A stretch of DNA of 7,963 bases from Devosia sp. GTDB taxonomy: Bacteria; Pseudomonadota; Alphaproteobacteria; Rhizobiales; Devosiaceae. A model generated the notes under the pieces. That model made no database searches. It was not told the DNA's origin and saw only the letters and a list, made by a program, of their open reading frames with translations. The translations under genes were made by a program, and so were the position numbers. Location: contig JAQGKG010000462.1 in NCBI GenBank assembly GCA_028290245.1, positions 1 to 7,963 of the forward strand, read 5' to 3'. Position 1 is the stretch's first letter. Every line of letters starts with the position of its first letter. Positions 1-5,994 of this stretch are shown here, piece by piece.

Positions 1-1166
1 TCCGCTATACCGGCGCCAGCGCTGAGACGGCCAAGGAGCTCAAGCTGTTCGGGCTGGGTGATTTCCTGATCGCCAGGTTCAAGCAGCTAGCCCAGACCAT
101 CCATCGCGAAAACCGAACGCTTTCGACGCAACGCGCGGTCTGGGGCGCTTTGTTTTCGTCGATCTCGTCGCTGACTTATTACGGCGCCTACGGCTTCATC
201 GTCTGGCGCACCGTGACGGGCGATTTCTCGATCGGCGACCTGGCGTTCCTCTCCGGTTCGTTCCTGCGGCTCAACGGGTTGTTCCAGAAGATCCTGCTGG
301 GCTTCACCGCCATTGCCGGGCAATCGATGTATCTCGACGACCTGTTTTCGTTCTTCGAGATCGAGCCCACAATCCTGTCGCCGGTGAACCCCAAGCCATT
401 CCCGCAGCCGATTGCCCAGGGCATCAGCTTCGAGAATGTCGGCTTCCGCTATCCGGACACCGAGGGCTGGGCGATTCGCCACCTGAGTTTTACGTTGCAG
501 GCTGGCGAGACACTGGCGCTGGTAGGCGAGAATGGCGCCGGCAAGACTACCATCGTCAAGTTGCTGACCCGGCTTTACGACCCCGACGAGGGACGCATCA
601 CCGTCGACGGCATTGACCTCAAGCACTTCGCCGTCGCCGATATCCACCCCCATATCGGCGTGATCTTCCAGGACTTCATCCGCTACAGCCTGTCGGCCCG
701 CGAGAACATCGGCGTCGGCCGCATCGAGGATCAGGACGACATGGCGCGGATCGGCGACGCCGCCGAGCGCAGCCTTGCCGATCCGGTGATCGCCAAGCTG
801 CCCGAGGGCTACGATCAGCAGCTGGGCCGCCTGTTCAAGAAGGGTCGCGACCTCAGCGGCGGCGAGTGGCAGAAGGTCGCCATCGCCCGCGCCTATATGC
901 GCGATGCTGGTCTGATCATCCTCGACGAACCCACCGCAGCGCTCGACGCCAAGGCGGAGTCTGAGGTGTTTTCGCGCTTCAAGAGCCTGGCCGCGGGCAA
1001 GACGGCGGTGATTATTTCGCACCGGTTTTCGACGGTGCGGATGGCGGACCGGATATTGGTGCTGGAGAACGGGGGCATCCTTGAGTCGGGCACGCATGAG
1101 GAACTGTTGGGGTTGCGCGGGAGATATGCCGAGCTGTTCGAACTCCAGGCGGCTGGGTATCGGTAG
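1..1166 (+). CDS. ABC exporter half-transporter (permease-ATPase fusion), 5'-truncated by window edge
   Basis: This is the C-terminal part of a fused membrane-domain/ATPase ABC exporter. Such proteins work as dimers in the inner membrane and use ATP to export lipids, peptides or drugs. The reading frame is open from base 3 and has no start in the window. The visible part opens with the 'ETAKELKLFGL' coupling-region segment typical of exporter permeases and then hydrophobic helices (about 150-330). A complete nucleotide-binding domain follows: A-loop Tyr in FRYPD (about 447-461), Walker A GENGAGKT (525-548), Q-loop Gln in VIFQD (669-671), signature LSGGE (852-866), Walker B with catalytic Glu in LIILDEP (about 912-932), and switch His (1020-1022). 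All catalytic residues are intact, so the ATPase should be active. The substrate cannot be told from sequence. It ends 34 bp from the convergent acuI stop, and no hairpin terminator is visible between them. Confidence 0.93.
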   Translation, partial: RYTGASAETAKELKLFGLGDFLIARFKQLAQTIHRENRTLSTQRAVWGALFSSISSLTYYGAYGFIVWRTVTGDFSIGDLAFLSGSFLRLNGLFQKILLGFTAIAGQSMYLDDLFSFFEIEPTILSPVNPKPFPQPIAQGISFENVGFRYPDTEGWAIRHLSFTLQAGETLALVGENGAGKTTIVKLLTRLYDPDEGRITVDGIDLKHFAVADIHPHIGVIFQDFIRYSLSARENIGVGRIEDQDDMARIGDAAERSLADPVIAKLPEGYDQQLGRLFKKGRDLSGGEWQKVAIARAYMRDAGLIILDEPTAALDAKAESEVFSRFKSLAAGKTAVIISHRFSTVRMADRILVLENGGILESGTHEELLGLRGRYAELFELQAAGYR

Positions 1167-1200
1167 CAAGCAGGAAGCATACCCCTAAAAAGAACTCTCT

Positions 1201-2190
1201 CTACGGCAGTTTCACCAGCACCCGGCCCTTTACCTCGCCCGCCAATATCCTCTCCGCCGCTTCGGGCAATCCTTCCAGCCCGATCTCCTCCACCATCCCG
1301 GCATAAGCCTCGGCGTCGAACAGTTCGCCCAGCCGCTTCCATGCGGCCACGCGCGGCTCCGTTGGGCGCATGACACTGTCGATGCCGACCAATGTCACGC
1401 CGCGCAGGATAAATGGCAGCACACTCGTGGGCAGGTCGATGCCGCCGGCCATGCCGATGCTGGCGACTACGCCGTCGTAATGGATCTGCTTCAAGACCTT
1501 GCCGAGTAGCGGTCCGCCGACGTTGTCGATGGCGCCGGCCCAGCGTGCGGTCTCGATTGGCTTGTCCGGCTCGCTGAGGAATTGCTGGCGGTCGACGATA
1601 GTCGTGGCCCCGAGTGCCTTCAACGCTTCGGCGTGTTGCGGCCGACCCGACAAGGCCGCGACCTGGTAGCCCAGCTTGGCCAGCAGCAAAATCGCGATGG
1701 TGCCGACGCCGCCTGCTGCGCCGGTCACAAGAATAGGCCCTGCAGTTTTGCTGACGCCCGCGGCTTCGAGGCGATCTACTGCCAGCATTGCGGTCAGGCC
1801 GGCCGTGCCGAGCACGATGGCGTCGCGCGCATTGAGGCCCTTGGGCATCGGTACGAGCCAGTCGCCGTTGACGCGGGCCTTTTCGGCATAGCCGCCCCAA
1901 TGGGTTTCGCCGACCCGCCAGCCGGTCAGCAACACGGATTGCCCGACAGGATAGCGCCAATCGTCGCTGACGCTGACCGTGCCGGAAAAATCGATACCCG
2001 CGACATGGGGATAGTTTTTGACCATGTTGCCGGCGCCCGTCATCACCAACCCATCCTTGTAGTTGAGCCCGGCCCAGCCAACGTCGACCGTTACATTGCC
2101 CTCGGGCAGGCGCGCCTCATCCAGCATCTGCACGGATGATATCACCTTGCCGTCGGCGTTTTTCTCGGTCAGCAGTGCGCGGAAACTCAT
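1201..2190 (-). CDS. acuI: Acrylyl-CoA reductase (NADPH), AcuI/YhdH family
   Basis: A 329-aa zinc-independent medium-chain dehydrogenase/reductase. Characterised AcuI/YhdH proteins reduce acrylyl-CoA to propionyl-CoA with NADPH, which detoxifies acrylate-type intermediates in the cytoplasm. Visible signatures are the N-terminal MSFRALL...EKNADGK start, LNYKDGL (residues 42-48), PHVAGIDFSGTV (61-72), the family-specific LTGWRVGETHWGGYAEKARV (88-107), the Rossmann loop VTGAAGGVG (155-163) and SGRP (181-184), which contacts the NADPH 2'-phosphate. The length matches E. coli YhdH (about 324 aa). The ATG at 2190 is chosen because AAGGAG (complement of 2200-2205) lies 9 nt upstream and homologues begin here. 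The frame stays open further upstream, but only as antisense to the arsR gene. It is divergent from arsR, and no dddL/dmd-type partner genes are in the window. The enzyme family is secure; the physiological substrate is inferred. Confidence 0.93.
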   Translation of the reverse strand: MSFRALLTEKNADGKVISSVQMLDEARLPEGNVTVDVGWAGLNYKDGLVMTGAGNMVKNYPHVAGIDFSGTVSVSDDWRYPVGQSVLLTGWRVGETHWGGYAEKARVNGDWLVPMPKGLNARDAIVLGTAGLTAMLAVDRLEAAGVSKTAGPILVTGAAGGVGTIAILLLAKLGYQVAALSGRPQHAEALKALGATTIVDRQQFLSEPDKPIETARWAGAIDNVGGPLLGKVLKQIHYDGVVASIGMAGGIDLPTSVLPFILRGVTLVGIDSVMRPTEPRVAAWKRLGELFDAEAYAGMVEEIGLEGLPEAAERILAGEVKGRVLVKLP

Positions 2191-2307
2191 GGTTAGACTC
2201 TCCTTGATGTTTGCCGCAACTTGGCATGATGCGCCGCGAGGGACCACCCTCTGGCGCGGGGTGGCAAAGCGCCTTACCTGTTGGATCAGCAAGCCGAGAG
2301 ACGCAAC
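2191..2307. promoter_or_regulatory. Divergent intergenic region between acuI and arsR
   Basis: This 117-bp gap must hold the promoters for acuI (leftward) and arsR (rightward). I see no convincing -35/-10 pair for either. The only structure is a 6-bp inverted repeat, CCACCC (2244-2249) and GGGTGG (2259-2264), with a 9-nt loop and no U-run, so it is not a terminator. No TGA-N8-TCA element of the SmtB/CzrA type is present here, unlike the gap downstream of arsR. Confidence 0.4.
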
Positions 2308-2622
2308 GTGACCACGCCAAGCGACGAACAGATCAACGTCATCGCCGAAACCTATCGCCTGCTCGGGGATCCGACGCGGTTGCGCGTGCTGCTGGCCTGC
2401 CTCGCCGAGCCAATCGCGGTTGGCGATATCGCCAAGACGGTCAACGCCTCGCCGTCTTCGGTGAGCCATCATTTGCGGCTGTTGCGCGGCGCGCGGCTTG
2501 TGCGTGGAACGCGGCGCAACAAGCAGGTATTCTACGAAACGGCCGATGCGCATATCGCCCATATGCTCACCGACATGATCGAGCACGCGATGGAAGAGCA
2601 CGACGAGACCAGCGACACCTGA
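2308..2622 (+). CDS. ArsR/SmtB-family metal-sensing repressor (zinc-type, alpha5 site)
   Basis: A 104-aa winged-helix repressor that should dimerise, bind operator DNA and release it on metal binding. The ArsR core is clear: YRLLGDPTRLRVLLACL (16-32), recognition helix SPSSVSHHLRLLRGARLV (48-65) and wing RGTRRNKQVFYE (66-77). The C-terminal helix carries D80-x-H82-x10-H93-x2-E96. This is the exact spacing and ligand set of the SmtB alpha5 zinc site (Asp104, His106, His117, Glu120), and CzrA uses the same site with His last. The alpha3 Cys of SmtB (in its LCVGD) is replaced by Ala (IAVGD, 36-40), so only the alpha5 site should sense metal, favouring Zn(II) or Co(II). The GTG at 2308 is preferred because GAGAG (2296-2300) sits 7 nt before it and homologues start near here. 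An in-frame TTG at 2281 would add nine residues but has no ribosome binding site. It lies directly upstream of its presumed target, the CDF exporter. Confidence 0.9.
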   Translation: MTTPSDEQINVIAETYRLLGDPTRLRVLLACLAEPIAVGDIAKTVNASPSSVSHHLRLLRGARLVRGTRRNKQVFYETADAHIAHMLTDMIEHAMEEHDETSDT

Positions 2623-2657
2623 GCGCAGGGGCTGCGTCGCATTTGCCTTGATCTAAA

Positions 2658-2679
2658 CATATGATCATGTATTCATATG
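2658..2679. promoter_or_regulatory. Probable SmtB/CzrA-type zinc operator upstream of the CDF exporter gene
   Basis: This is a perfect 7-bp inverted repeat, CATATGA-N8-TCATATG. The TGA-N8-TCA core and AT-rich arms match the 12-2-12-like operators of zinc-sensing ArsR proteins such as SmtB, ZiaR and CzrA. It lies 36 bp after the arsR stop and 20 bp before the exporter start. A weak promoter candidate, TTGATC (2648-2653), 16 bp, TATTCA (2670-2675), would place the -10 inside the operator, so repressor binding would block transcription. The sequence symmetry is seen directly; the identity of the binder is inferred from the adjacent gene. Confidence 0.68.
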
Positions 2680-2699
2680 ATGGAGTTTCGAGGAGCAGG

Positions 2700-3731
2700 A
2701 TGATGGCGGCAGATCACAAGGAGCATGGCGCGGCTGGACATGATGACGCGGATCATGAGCATGACCATTCTGGACATGACCACGGCGATCATGCAGGGCA
2801 CGATCGTTCTGACCACTACCATGCCGAACACAGCCACGCCCCGACGGTGAGCGCCAGTAACGAGCGCGTGGTGTTCATCGGCTTCCTGCTGACCACCGTG
2901 TTCATGTTCGCCGAGGTGATTGCCGGTGTTATGTCGGGCTCGCTGGCGCTTATTGCCGATGCTGGGCACATGTTGACCGACTCTGCAGCCCTACTGTTGG
3001 CGTGGGCGGCATTCCGTTTCGGGCGCCTCGCGTCGGATAACCAGCGCACCTTCGGCTATATGCGCCTCGAAGTGGTCGCGGGCCTGATCAATGCGGTGAC
3101 GCTGTTCGCGCTGGTTGGCTGGATCATCTATGAAGCAATCCAGCGCTTCATGACACCGCATGAAGTGCTGGCCGGGCCCATGTTCATCGTCGCCGTACTC
3201 GGCCTCGTCATCAATGTTGTGGTGTTTGTAGTGCTGTCGCGCGGCGATAAGGAGCACGTCAATATTCGCGGCGCCATGGTGCATGTGCTGGGCGACCTGC
3301 TCGGCTCGGTGGCCGCCATTGCCGCCGCTGTCACCATCTGGCTGACCAGTTGGATGCCGATCGATCCGATCCTGTCAGTGCTGGTGTCGCTGCTGGTGCT
3401 GCGTAGCGCAAGGAGCCTGTTCCGCAACTCGCTGCATATTCTGATGGAAGGCACGCCGGGCAATGTGGTGGTGGATGACCTCAGCAAGGCGCTGGTCGCC
3501 AAGGTGCCGGGCCTATCGGAAGTGCGCCATGTCCACGTTTGGTCGATCACATCGGGTAAGCCGGTGGCAACGCTAGAAATCGTGCTGACTAAAGGCGCCG
3601 ATGCTCCTTCGGTGACGCAGTCGGTCAAGGCCGCGCTGCTTGCCGACTATGGCATTACCCACTCCACCATCGAGATCGTCTGGGACGAAAACGCCCCACG
3701 CTGTGCGCTCGCTCCAGACGCCGTGCCCTAG
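2700..3731 (+). CDS. Cation diffusion facilitator, His-rich zinc/cobalt exporter (CzcD/ZitB-like)
   Basis: A 343-aa inner-membrane CDF antiporter that should export Zn(II), and possibly Co or Cd, in exchange for protons. The cytoplasmic N-terminus has 14 histidines in its first 46 residues, alternating with Asp, Glu and Gly, which is a metal-collecting tail. About six transmembrane segments follow (roughly residues 57-250). The transport site is H90-x3-D94 in TM2 (within DAGHMLTD) and H195-x3-D199 in TM5 (within HVLGD). This two-His, two-Asp set is associated with Zn2+ selectivity. A cytoplasmic C-terminal domain (about 258-330) includes VRHVHVWSITSG. The ATG at 2700 is chosen: AGGAG at 2691-2695 serves it with a 4-nt gap, or the adjacent ATG at 2703 with a 7-nt gap. 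An in-frame ATG at 2661 lies inside the operator, has no ribosome binding site and is unlikely. The gene follows arsR and converges on dadA with only 2 bp between stops. Confidence 0.93.
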   Translation: MMAADHKEHGAAGHDDADHEHDHSGHDHGDHAGHDRSDHYHAEHSHAPTVSASNERVVFIGFLLTTVFMFAEVIAGVMSGSLALIADAGHMLTDSAALLLAWAAFRFGRLASDNQRTFGYMRLEVVAGLINAVTLFALVGWIIYEAIQRFMTPHEVLAGPMFIVAVLGLVINVVVFVVLSRGDKEHVNIRGAMVHVLGDLLGSVAAIAAAVTIWLTSWMPIDPILSVLVSLLVLRSARSLFRNSLHILMEGTPGNVVVDDLSKALVAKVPGLSEVRHVHVWSITSGKPVATLEIVLTKGADAPSVTQSVKAALLADYGITHSTIEIVWDENAPRCALAPDAVP

Positions 3732-3733
3732 CT

Positions 3734-4984
3734 TCAGTAGCGGCCGGGGCCGAGGTCCGAGATATCGATGTCGGCCGTTCTGCCCGCCACGAGATCGGCG
3801 GTTATGCGTGCCGAGCCGCAGGCCATGGTCCAGCCCAGCGTGCCGTGGCCACTGTTGATGAACAGGTTGCCCAGCTTTGACGCACCGATAATCGGCGTGC
3901 CGTCGGGCGTCATGGGGCGAAGACCGGTCCAATAGCTGGCGCTGACCGTGTCGCCCGCGCCGGGGAACAACTCGTTGACGCAATGCGCCAGCGTTTCGCG
4001 GCGACGCGGCGGCAGGTGATTGGTGTAGCCCGATAGCTCGGCCATGCCGCCAACGCGGATGCGGTCGCCCAGCCGGGTCACCGCGATCTTGTAGGTTTCG
4101 TCGAGCACGGTTGATATCGGCGCTGCGCTGGCGTCGGTGATCGGCGCGGTGATTGAATAACCCTTCACCGGATAGATCGGCAGATCGACGCCGACCTGTC
4201 GCGCGAGCTTGGGGCTGTAGCTGCCCAGCGCGAGCACATAGCGGTCGCCTGTGACGATGCCCATGGAGGTGCGAACGCCGGTCACCGCGCCACCGTCCAC
4301 TTCGAGCCCGTCTATGCTCACGCCATAGCGGAACACGACGCCGAGTTCAGCGGCCATTTCGGCAAGGCGCTTAGTGAAGATGTGGCAATCGCCGGTCTCG
4401 TCGCCGGGCAGGCGCAGGCCGCCGGCAATATCGGCCGGGGAGTTACCCAGCCCCGGTTCGGCGGCGATGCAGCCGGCACGGTCGAGCACCTCATAAGCGA
4501 CGCCATATTCGTCGAGCACCTCGATATCCTTATGGGCGCCATCGACCTGTTTCTGGGTGCGAAACAGTTGCAGCGTGCCCTGCGTGCGTTCGTCGTATTT
4601 AATGCCGGTGTCGGCGCGCAGCGCTACCATGACGTCGCGGCTATATTCAGCGACGCGGACCATGCGCGCCTTGTTGATCGCGTAGCGCGACACGGTGCAG
4701 TTGGTCAGCATCTGCAACACCCAGCGCACCATATAGGGGTCGAGCGTTGGCTTCACGATCAAGGGCGGGTGTCGCATCATCAGCCATTTGATGGCCTTTT
4801 GCGGAATGCCAGGCCCGGCCCAGGGCGATGCATAGCCGGGCGAAATTTCACCGGCATTGGCAAAGCTGGTTTCGAGCGCCACGCCGGGCTGCCGCTCGAT
4901 GACCTCAACCTCGTGGCCAGCCTTGGCCAGATAATAGGCCGAGGTAACCCCAACGACGCCGCCGCCCAGAATGATGACCTTCAA
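3734..4984 (-). CDS. dadA: D-amino acid dehydrogenase small subunit (FAD-dependent oxidoreductase)
   Basis: A 416-aa membrane-associated flavoenzyme of the DadA family. It oxidises D-amino acids, chiefly D-alanine, to 2-oxo acids and ammonia and passes electrons to the respiratory chain. The N-terminal FAD-binding Rossmann motif is VIILGGGVVGVTSAYYLAKAG (about residues 3-23), with the E30-R31 strand end that binds the FAD ribose. Further DadA marks are SFANAGEISPGYASPWAGPG (40-59), GLRPMTPDG (354-362) and the C-terminal flavin loop GHGTLGWTMACGS (379-391). The length is close to E. coli DadA (432 aa). The start is TTG at 4984, supported by GGAGG 7 nt upstream and by MKVIILGGG beginning exactly as homologues do. 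No racemase (dadX/alr) is adjacent. An Rrf2 regulator lies upstream on the same strand, 151 bp away, and a 25-bp dyad in that gap is a possible control site. Confidence 0.94.
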   Translation of the reverse strand: MKVIILGGGVVGVTSAYYLAKAGHEVEVIERQPGVALETSFANAGEISPGYASPWAGPGIPQKAIKWLMMRHPPLIVKPTLDPYMVRWVLQMLTNCTVSRYAINKARMVRVAEYSRDVMVALRADTGIKYDERTQGTLQLFRTQKQVDGAHKDIEVLDEYGVAYEVLDRAGCIAAEPGLGNSPADIAGGLRLPGDETGDCHIFTKRLAEMAAELGVVFRYGVSIDGLEVDGGAVTGVRTSMGIVTGDRYVLALGSYSPKLARQVGVDLPIYPVKGYSITAPITDASAAPISTVLDETYKIAVTRLGDRIRVGGMAELSGYTNHLPPRRRETLAHCVNELFPGAGDTVSASYWTGLRPMTPDGTPIIGASKLGNLFINSGHGTLGWTMACGSARITADLVAGRTADIDISDLGPGRY

Positions 4985-4991
4985 GCTTCCG

Positions 4992-4996
4992 CCTCC
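4992..4996 (-). promoter_or_regulatory. Shine-Dalgarno GGAGG of dadA, deciding a TTG start
   Basis: On the minus strand GGAGG stands 7 nt before the TTG start codon of dadA. The ATG that overlaps the front of this GGAGG is in another frame and stops after five codons, so it cannot be the start. Confidence 0.75.
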
Positions 4997-5085
4997 ATGC
5001 CGGTGAACTAGCCGGATGATGTCTCAGAGCACCAACCGTGTCGCCGAACTTTATGACATGGGTGCCGCGCGCCGGCATTCCACAA

Positions 5086-5110
5086 CTATCTCCGACACTA
5101 TCCGAGATAG
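5086..5110. promoter_or_regulatory. 25-bp dyad, candidate operator between the Rrf2 gene and dadA
   Basis: Perfect 7-bp arms CTATCTC (5086-5092) and GAGATAG (5104-5110) are separated by 11 bp. Within the spacer three more base pairs also match (5094/5102, 5095/5101, 5097/5099), making a near-complete dyad centred on 5098. CTATC also recurs directly at 12-bp spacing. It sits 25 bp past the Rrf2 stop and about 100 bp before the dadA start. Neither strand has a U-run after it, so it is not a standard terminator. Length and symmetry suit a dimeric repressor such as Rrf2, but the binder is inferred. Confidence 0.42.
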
Positions 5111-5135
5111 CGCCGCATATTCATTCACAAGCCTG

Positions 5136-5585
5136 TCAGGCGGTCATGGCGCCAATTTCAAGCGCTTCGGCGCCGCCCATGGCGTGCATCTGCGTCAGGC
5201 TGGTATTGTCCAGAACGTCGGCGATGGCGTTGCGCACGTCGAGCATCAGATGGCGGATCTGGCAGGTCGCCACATCGCAATCTGTGCAGGGCTGGTAGCG
5301 GGTCTTGCTGGCACAGGGGATCGGGGCCAGCGGGCCATCGAGCACACGCACGACATGGCCGATCTTGATTTCGTCAGCCGGGCGCGCGAGGCAATAGCCG
5401 CCGGTCTTGCCCTTGCGGCTTTGCACGAAGCCGGCATTGCGCAGCTCAGCCAGGATCGCGTCGAGAAACTTCTTGGGAATATTGTTGGTGCGGGCCACTT
5501 CGCCGACGAAGGCGAGCTGGCCTGGCGCGAGCTCCGACAAAGCCGAGAGCGCCTTAAGGCCGTATTTGCCTTTTTTGGTGAGCAT
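5136..5585 (-). CDS. Rrf2-family transcriptional regulator with C-terminal cysteine cluster
   Basis: A 149-aa dimeric winged-helix DNA-binding protein of the Rrf2 family (relatives IscR, NsrR, RirA, CymR). The N-terminal MLTKKGKYGLKAL (1-13) and helix-turn-helix IPKKFLDAILAELRNAGFV (36-54) are typical. The wing SRKGKTGGYCLARP (56-69) is likewise typical. The following region has C91-x8-C100-x2-C103-x4-C108. Many Rrf2 proteins bind an Fe-S cluster through three Cys here, so iron, redox or NO sensing is plausible, but the spacing differs from the C-x5-C-x5-C of IscR/NsrR, so I do not assign it to either. The ATG at 5585 is chosen because MLTKKGKYGL is the family start. A GTG at 5615 would add ten residues, but neither has a clear ribosome binding site and the GTG overlaps a candidate -10. 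Same strand as dadA; its targets are unknown. Confidence 0.88.
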   Translation of the reverse strand: MLTKKGKYGLKALSALSELAPGQLAFVGEVARTNNIPKKFLDAILAELRNAGFVQSRKGKTGGYCLARPADEIKIGHVVRVLDGPLAPIPCASKTRYQPCTDCDVATCQIRHLMLDVRNAIADVLDNTSLTQMHAMGGAEALEIGAMTA

Positions 5586-5613
5586 GACGTCGTGCGATCC
5601 CGGATGTCTGCCC

Positions 5614-5641
5614 ACTTTAGGCAGTCAGTTCCCGAATGCAA
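5614..5641 (-). promoter_or_regulatory. Candidate promoter of the Rrf2 gene
   Basis: On the minus strand TTGCAT (complement of 5636-5641) and TAAAGT (complement of 5614-5619) are 16 bp apart, a fair sigma-70-like pair. Transcription would begin near 5607, giving a leader of about 20 nt before the ATG at 5585. The match is weak at the -10. Confidence 0.28.
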
Positions 5642-5645
5642 ATAA

Positions 5646-5666
5646 TGTCTAGAAAAGTTCTAAACA
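5646..5666. promoter_or_regulatory. 21-bp dyad upstream of the Rrf2 gene, candidate operator
   Basis: The core TAGAA-N3-TTCTA (5650-5662) is flanked, after one mismatch on each side, by TGT (5646-5648) and ACA (5664-5666). Eight of nine arm positions pair. It lies just upstream of the candidate -35 for the Rrf2 gene, in an AT-rich stretch unlike its surroundings. It does not resemble the dyad at 5086-5110, so the two may bind different proteins. Confidence 0.33.
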
Positions 5667-5729
5667 AGAGCAAATTTTGCCAACGCCCGAGCCATGCAGG
5701 CTCGGCACGATTACCGTGGGTTGGCTCAT
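5649..5729 (-). pseudogene. Truncated start of an RBBP9/YdeN-type alpha/beta hydrolase (remnant)
   Basis: An ATG 5 nt after the stop of the 78-aa gene opens a 26-codon frame beginning MSQPTVIVPSLHGSG. That resembles the start of RBBP9/YdeN-family serine hydrolases, which begin with a beta strand and a VPGLHGSG-like loop followed by a conserved HWQ. After G17 the resemblance stops: the frame continues KICSCLELF and ends at TAG. The catalytic Ser, Asp and His are absent, so no enzyme can be made. It could be the front end of a deleted third operon gene, or chance similarity. There is no ribosome binding site, though coupling to the preceding stop is possible. The similarity is from memory of the family, not a search. 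Confidence 0.33.
5687..5705 (-). terminator. GC-rich hairpin downstream of the 78-aa gene, possible terminator
   Basis: CCGAGCC and GGCTCGG form a perfect 7-bp stem with a 5-nt loop, 29 nt past the stop of the 78-aa gene. On the minus strand it is followed by GCGTTGGCAAAATTT, which is not a proper U-run, so factor-independent termination would be weak. It overlaps the hydrolase-like remnant. Confidence 0.3.
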
Positions 5730-5734
5730 GGTAC

Positions 5735-5971
5735 TTAGGGGGTGTATCGGCTCACGAAGGAATATGGTCGCGTGGCCGCGCGCTCGATTGGATCTGGTTC
5801 CCACGACTTACCATTGAGATAACAGGCATCCTGTTCGGCCCGGCTGAGCGGGACGGCACCGAGCGCTGCATCGGGCGAGCCACCGAAAAAGCCGGTCTTG
5901 TATGGCGCTTCGTCAGCACCTGTTCGTGTGCCGAAATCGGGCGCGAAAATTCCAAAGAAAGGAACGACCAT
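5735..5971 (-). CDS. Hypothetical 78-aa protein downstream of flavin reductase
   Basis: I do not recognise this protein. It begins MVVPFFGIFAPDFG and ends SFVSRYTP. Evidence that it is real: AGAGGAG (complement of 5980-5986) lies 8 nt before the ATG, it starts 23 bp after the flavin reductase stop on the same strand, and the frame is clean to TAA. It is rich in aromatics (7 Phe, 4 Tyr, 1 Trp of 78), Gly and Pro, has a single Cys (residue 50), and lacks a transmembrane segment, a signal peptide or a known motif. About 45 of 77 codons after the start end in G or C, seemingly less biased than the larger genes here. The frame also extends upstream through the reductase antisense-free region, but that part is an out-of-frame reading of the reductase gene. 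Context suggests co-expression with the reductase and perhaps a linked oxidoreductase role; function is unknown. Confidence 0.66.
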   Translation of the reverse strand: MVVPFFGIFAPDFGTRTGADEAPYKTGFFGGSPDAALGAVPLSRAEQDACYLNGKSWEPDPIERAATRPYSFVSRYTP

Positions 5972-5994
5972 GGTCTTAACTCCTCTGTAGCTGG

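Noticed and set aside
87..1169. 360-codon open frame on the minus strand opposite the ABC exporter
   Set aside because: It is antisense to a gene with all ABC ATPase motifs. Its His/Arg/Gln/Asp/Leu-rich composition is typical of a shadow frame in GC-rich DNA.
1167..1200. Terminator between the convergent exporter and acuI genes
   Set aside because: The 34 bp contain an A-run but no stem of useful length.
893..1960. 355-codon minus-strand frame across the exporter and acuI
   Set aside because: It is Arg-rich (long RR and RH runs), spans two real genes in other frames, and has no domain or ribosome binding site.
2191..2601. N-terminal extension of acuI into the arsR region
   Set aside because: The frame is open, but the extension is antisense to arsR. 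The family start and the AAGGAG site are at 2190.
4382..5645. Two 209-codon plus-strand frames opposite dadA and the Rrf2 gene
   Set aside because: They mirror genes with clear family motifs on the minus strand; composition is Gly/His/Arg/Ala-rich with no recognisable domain.
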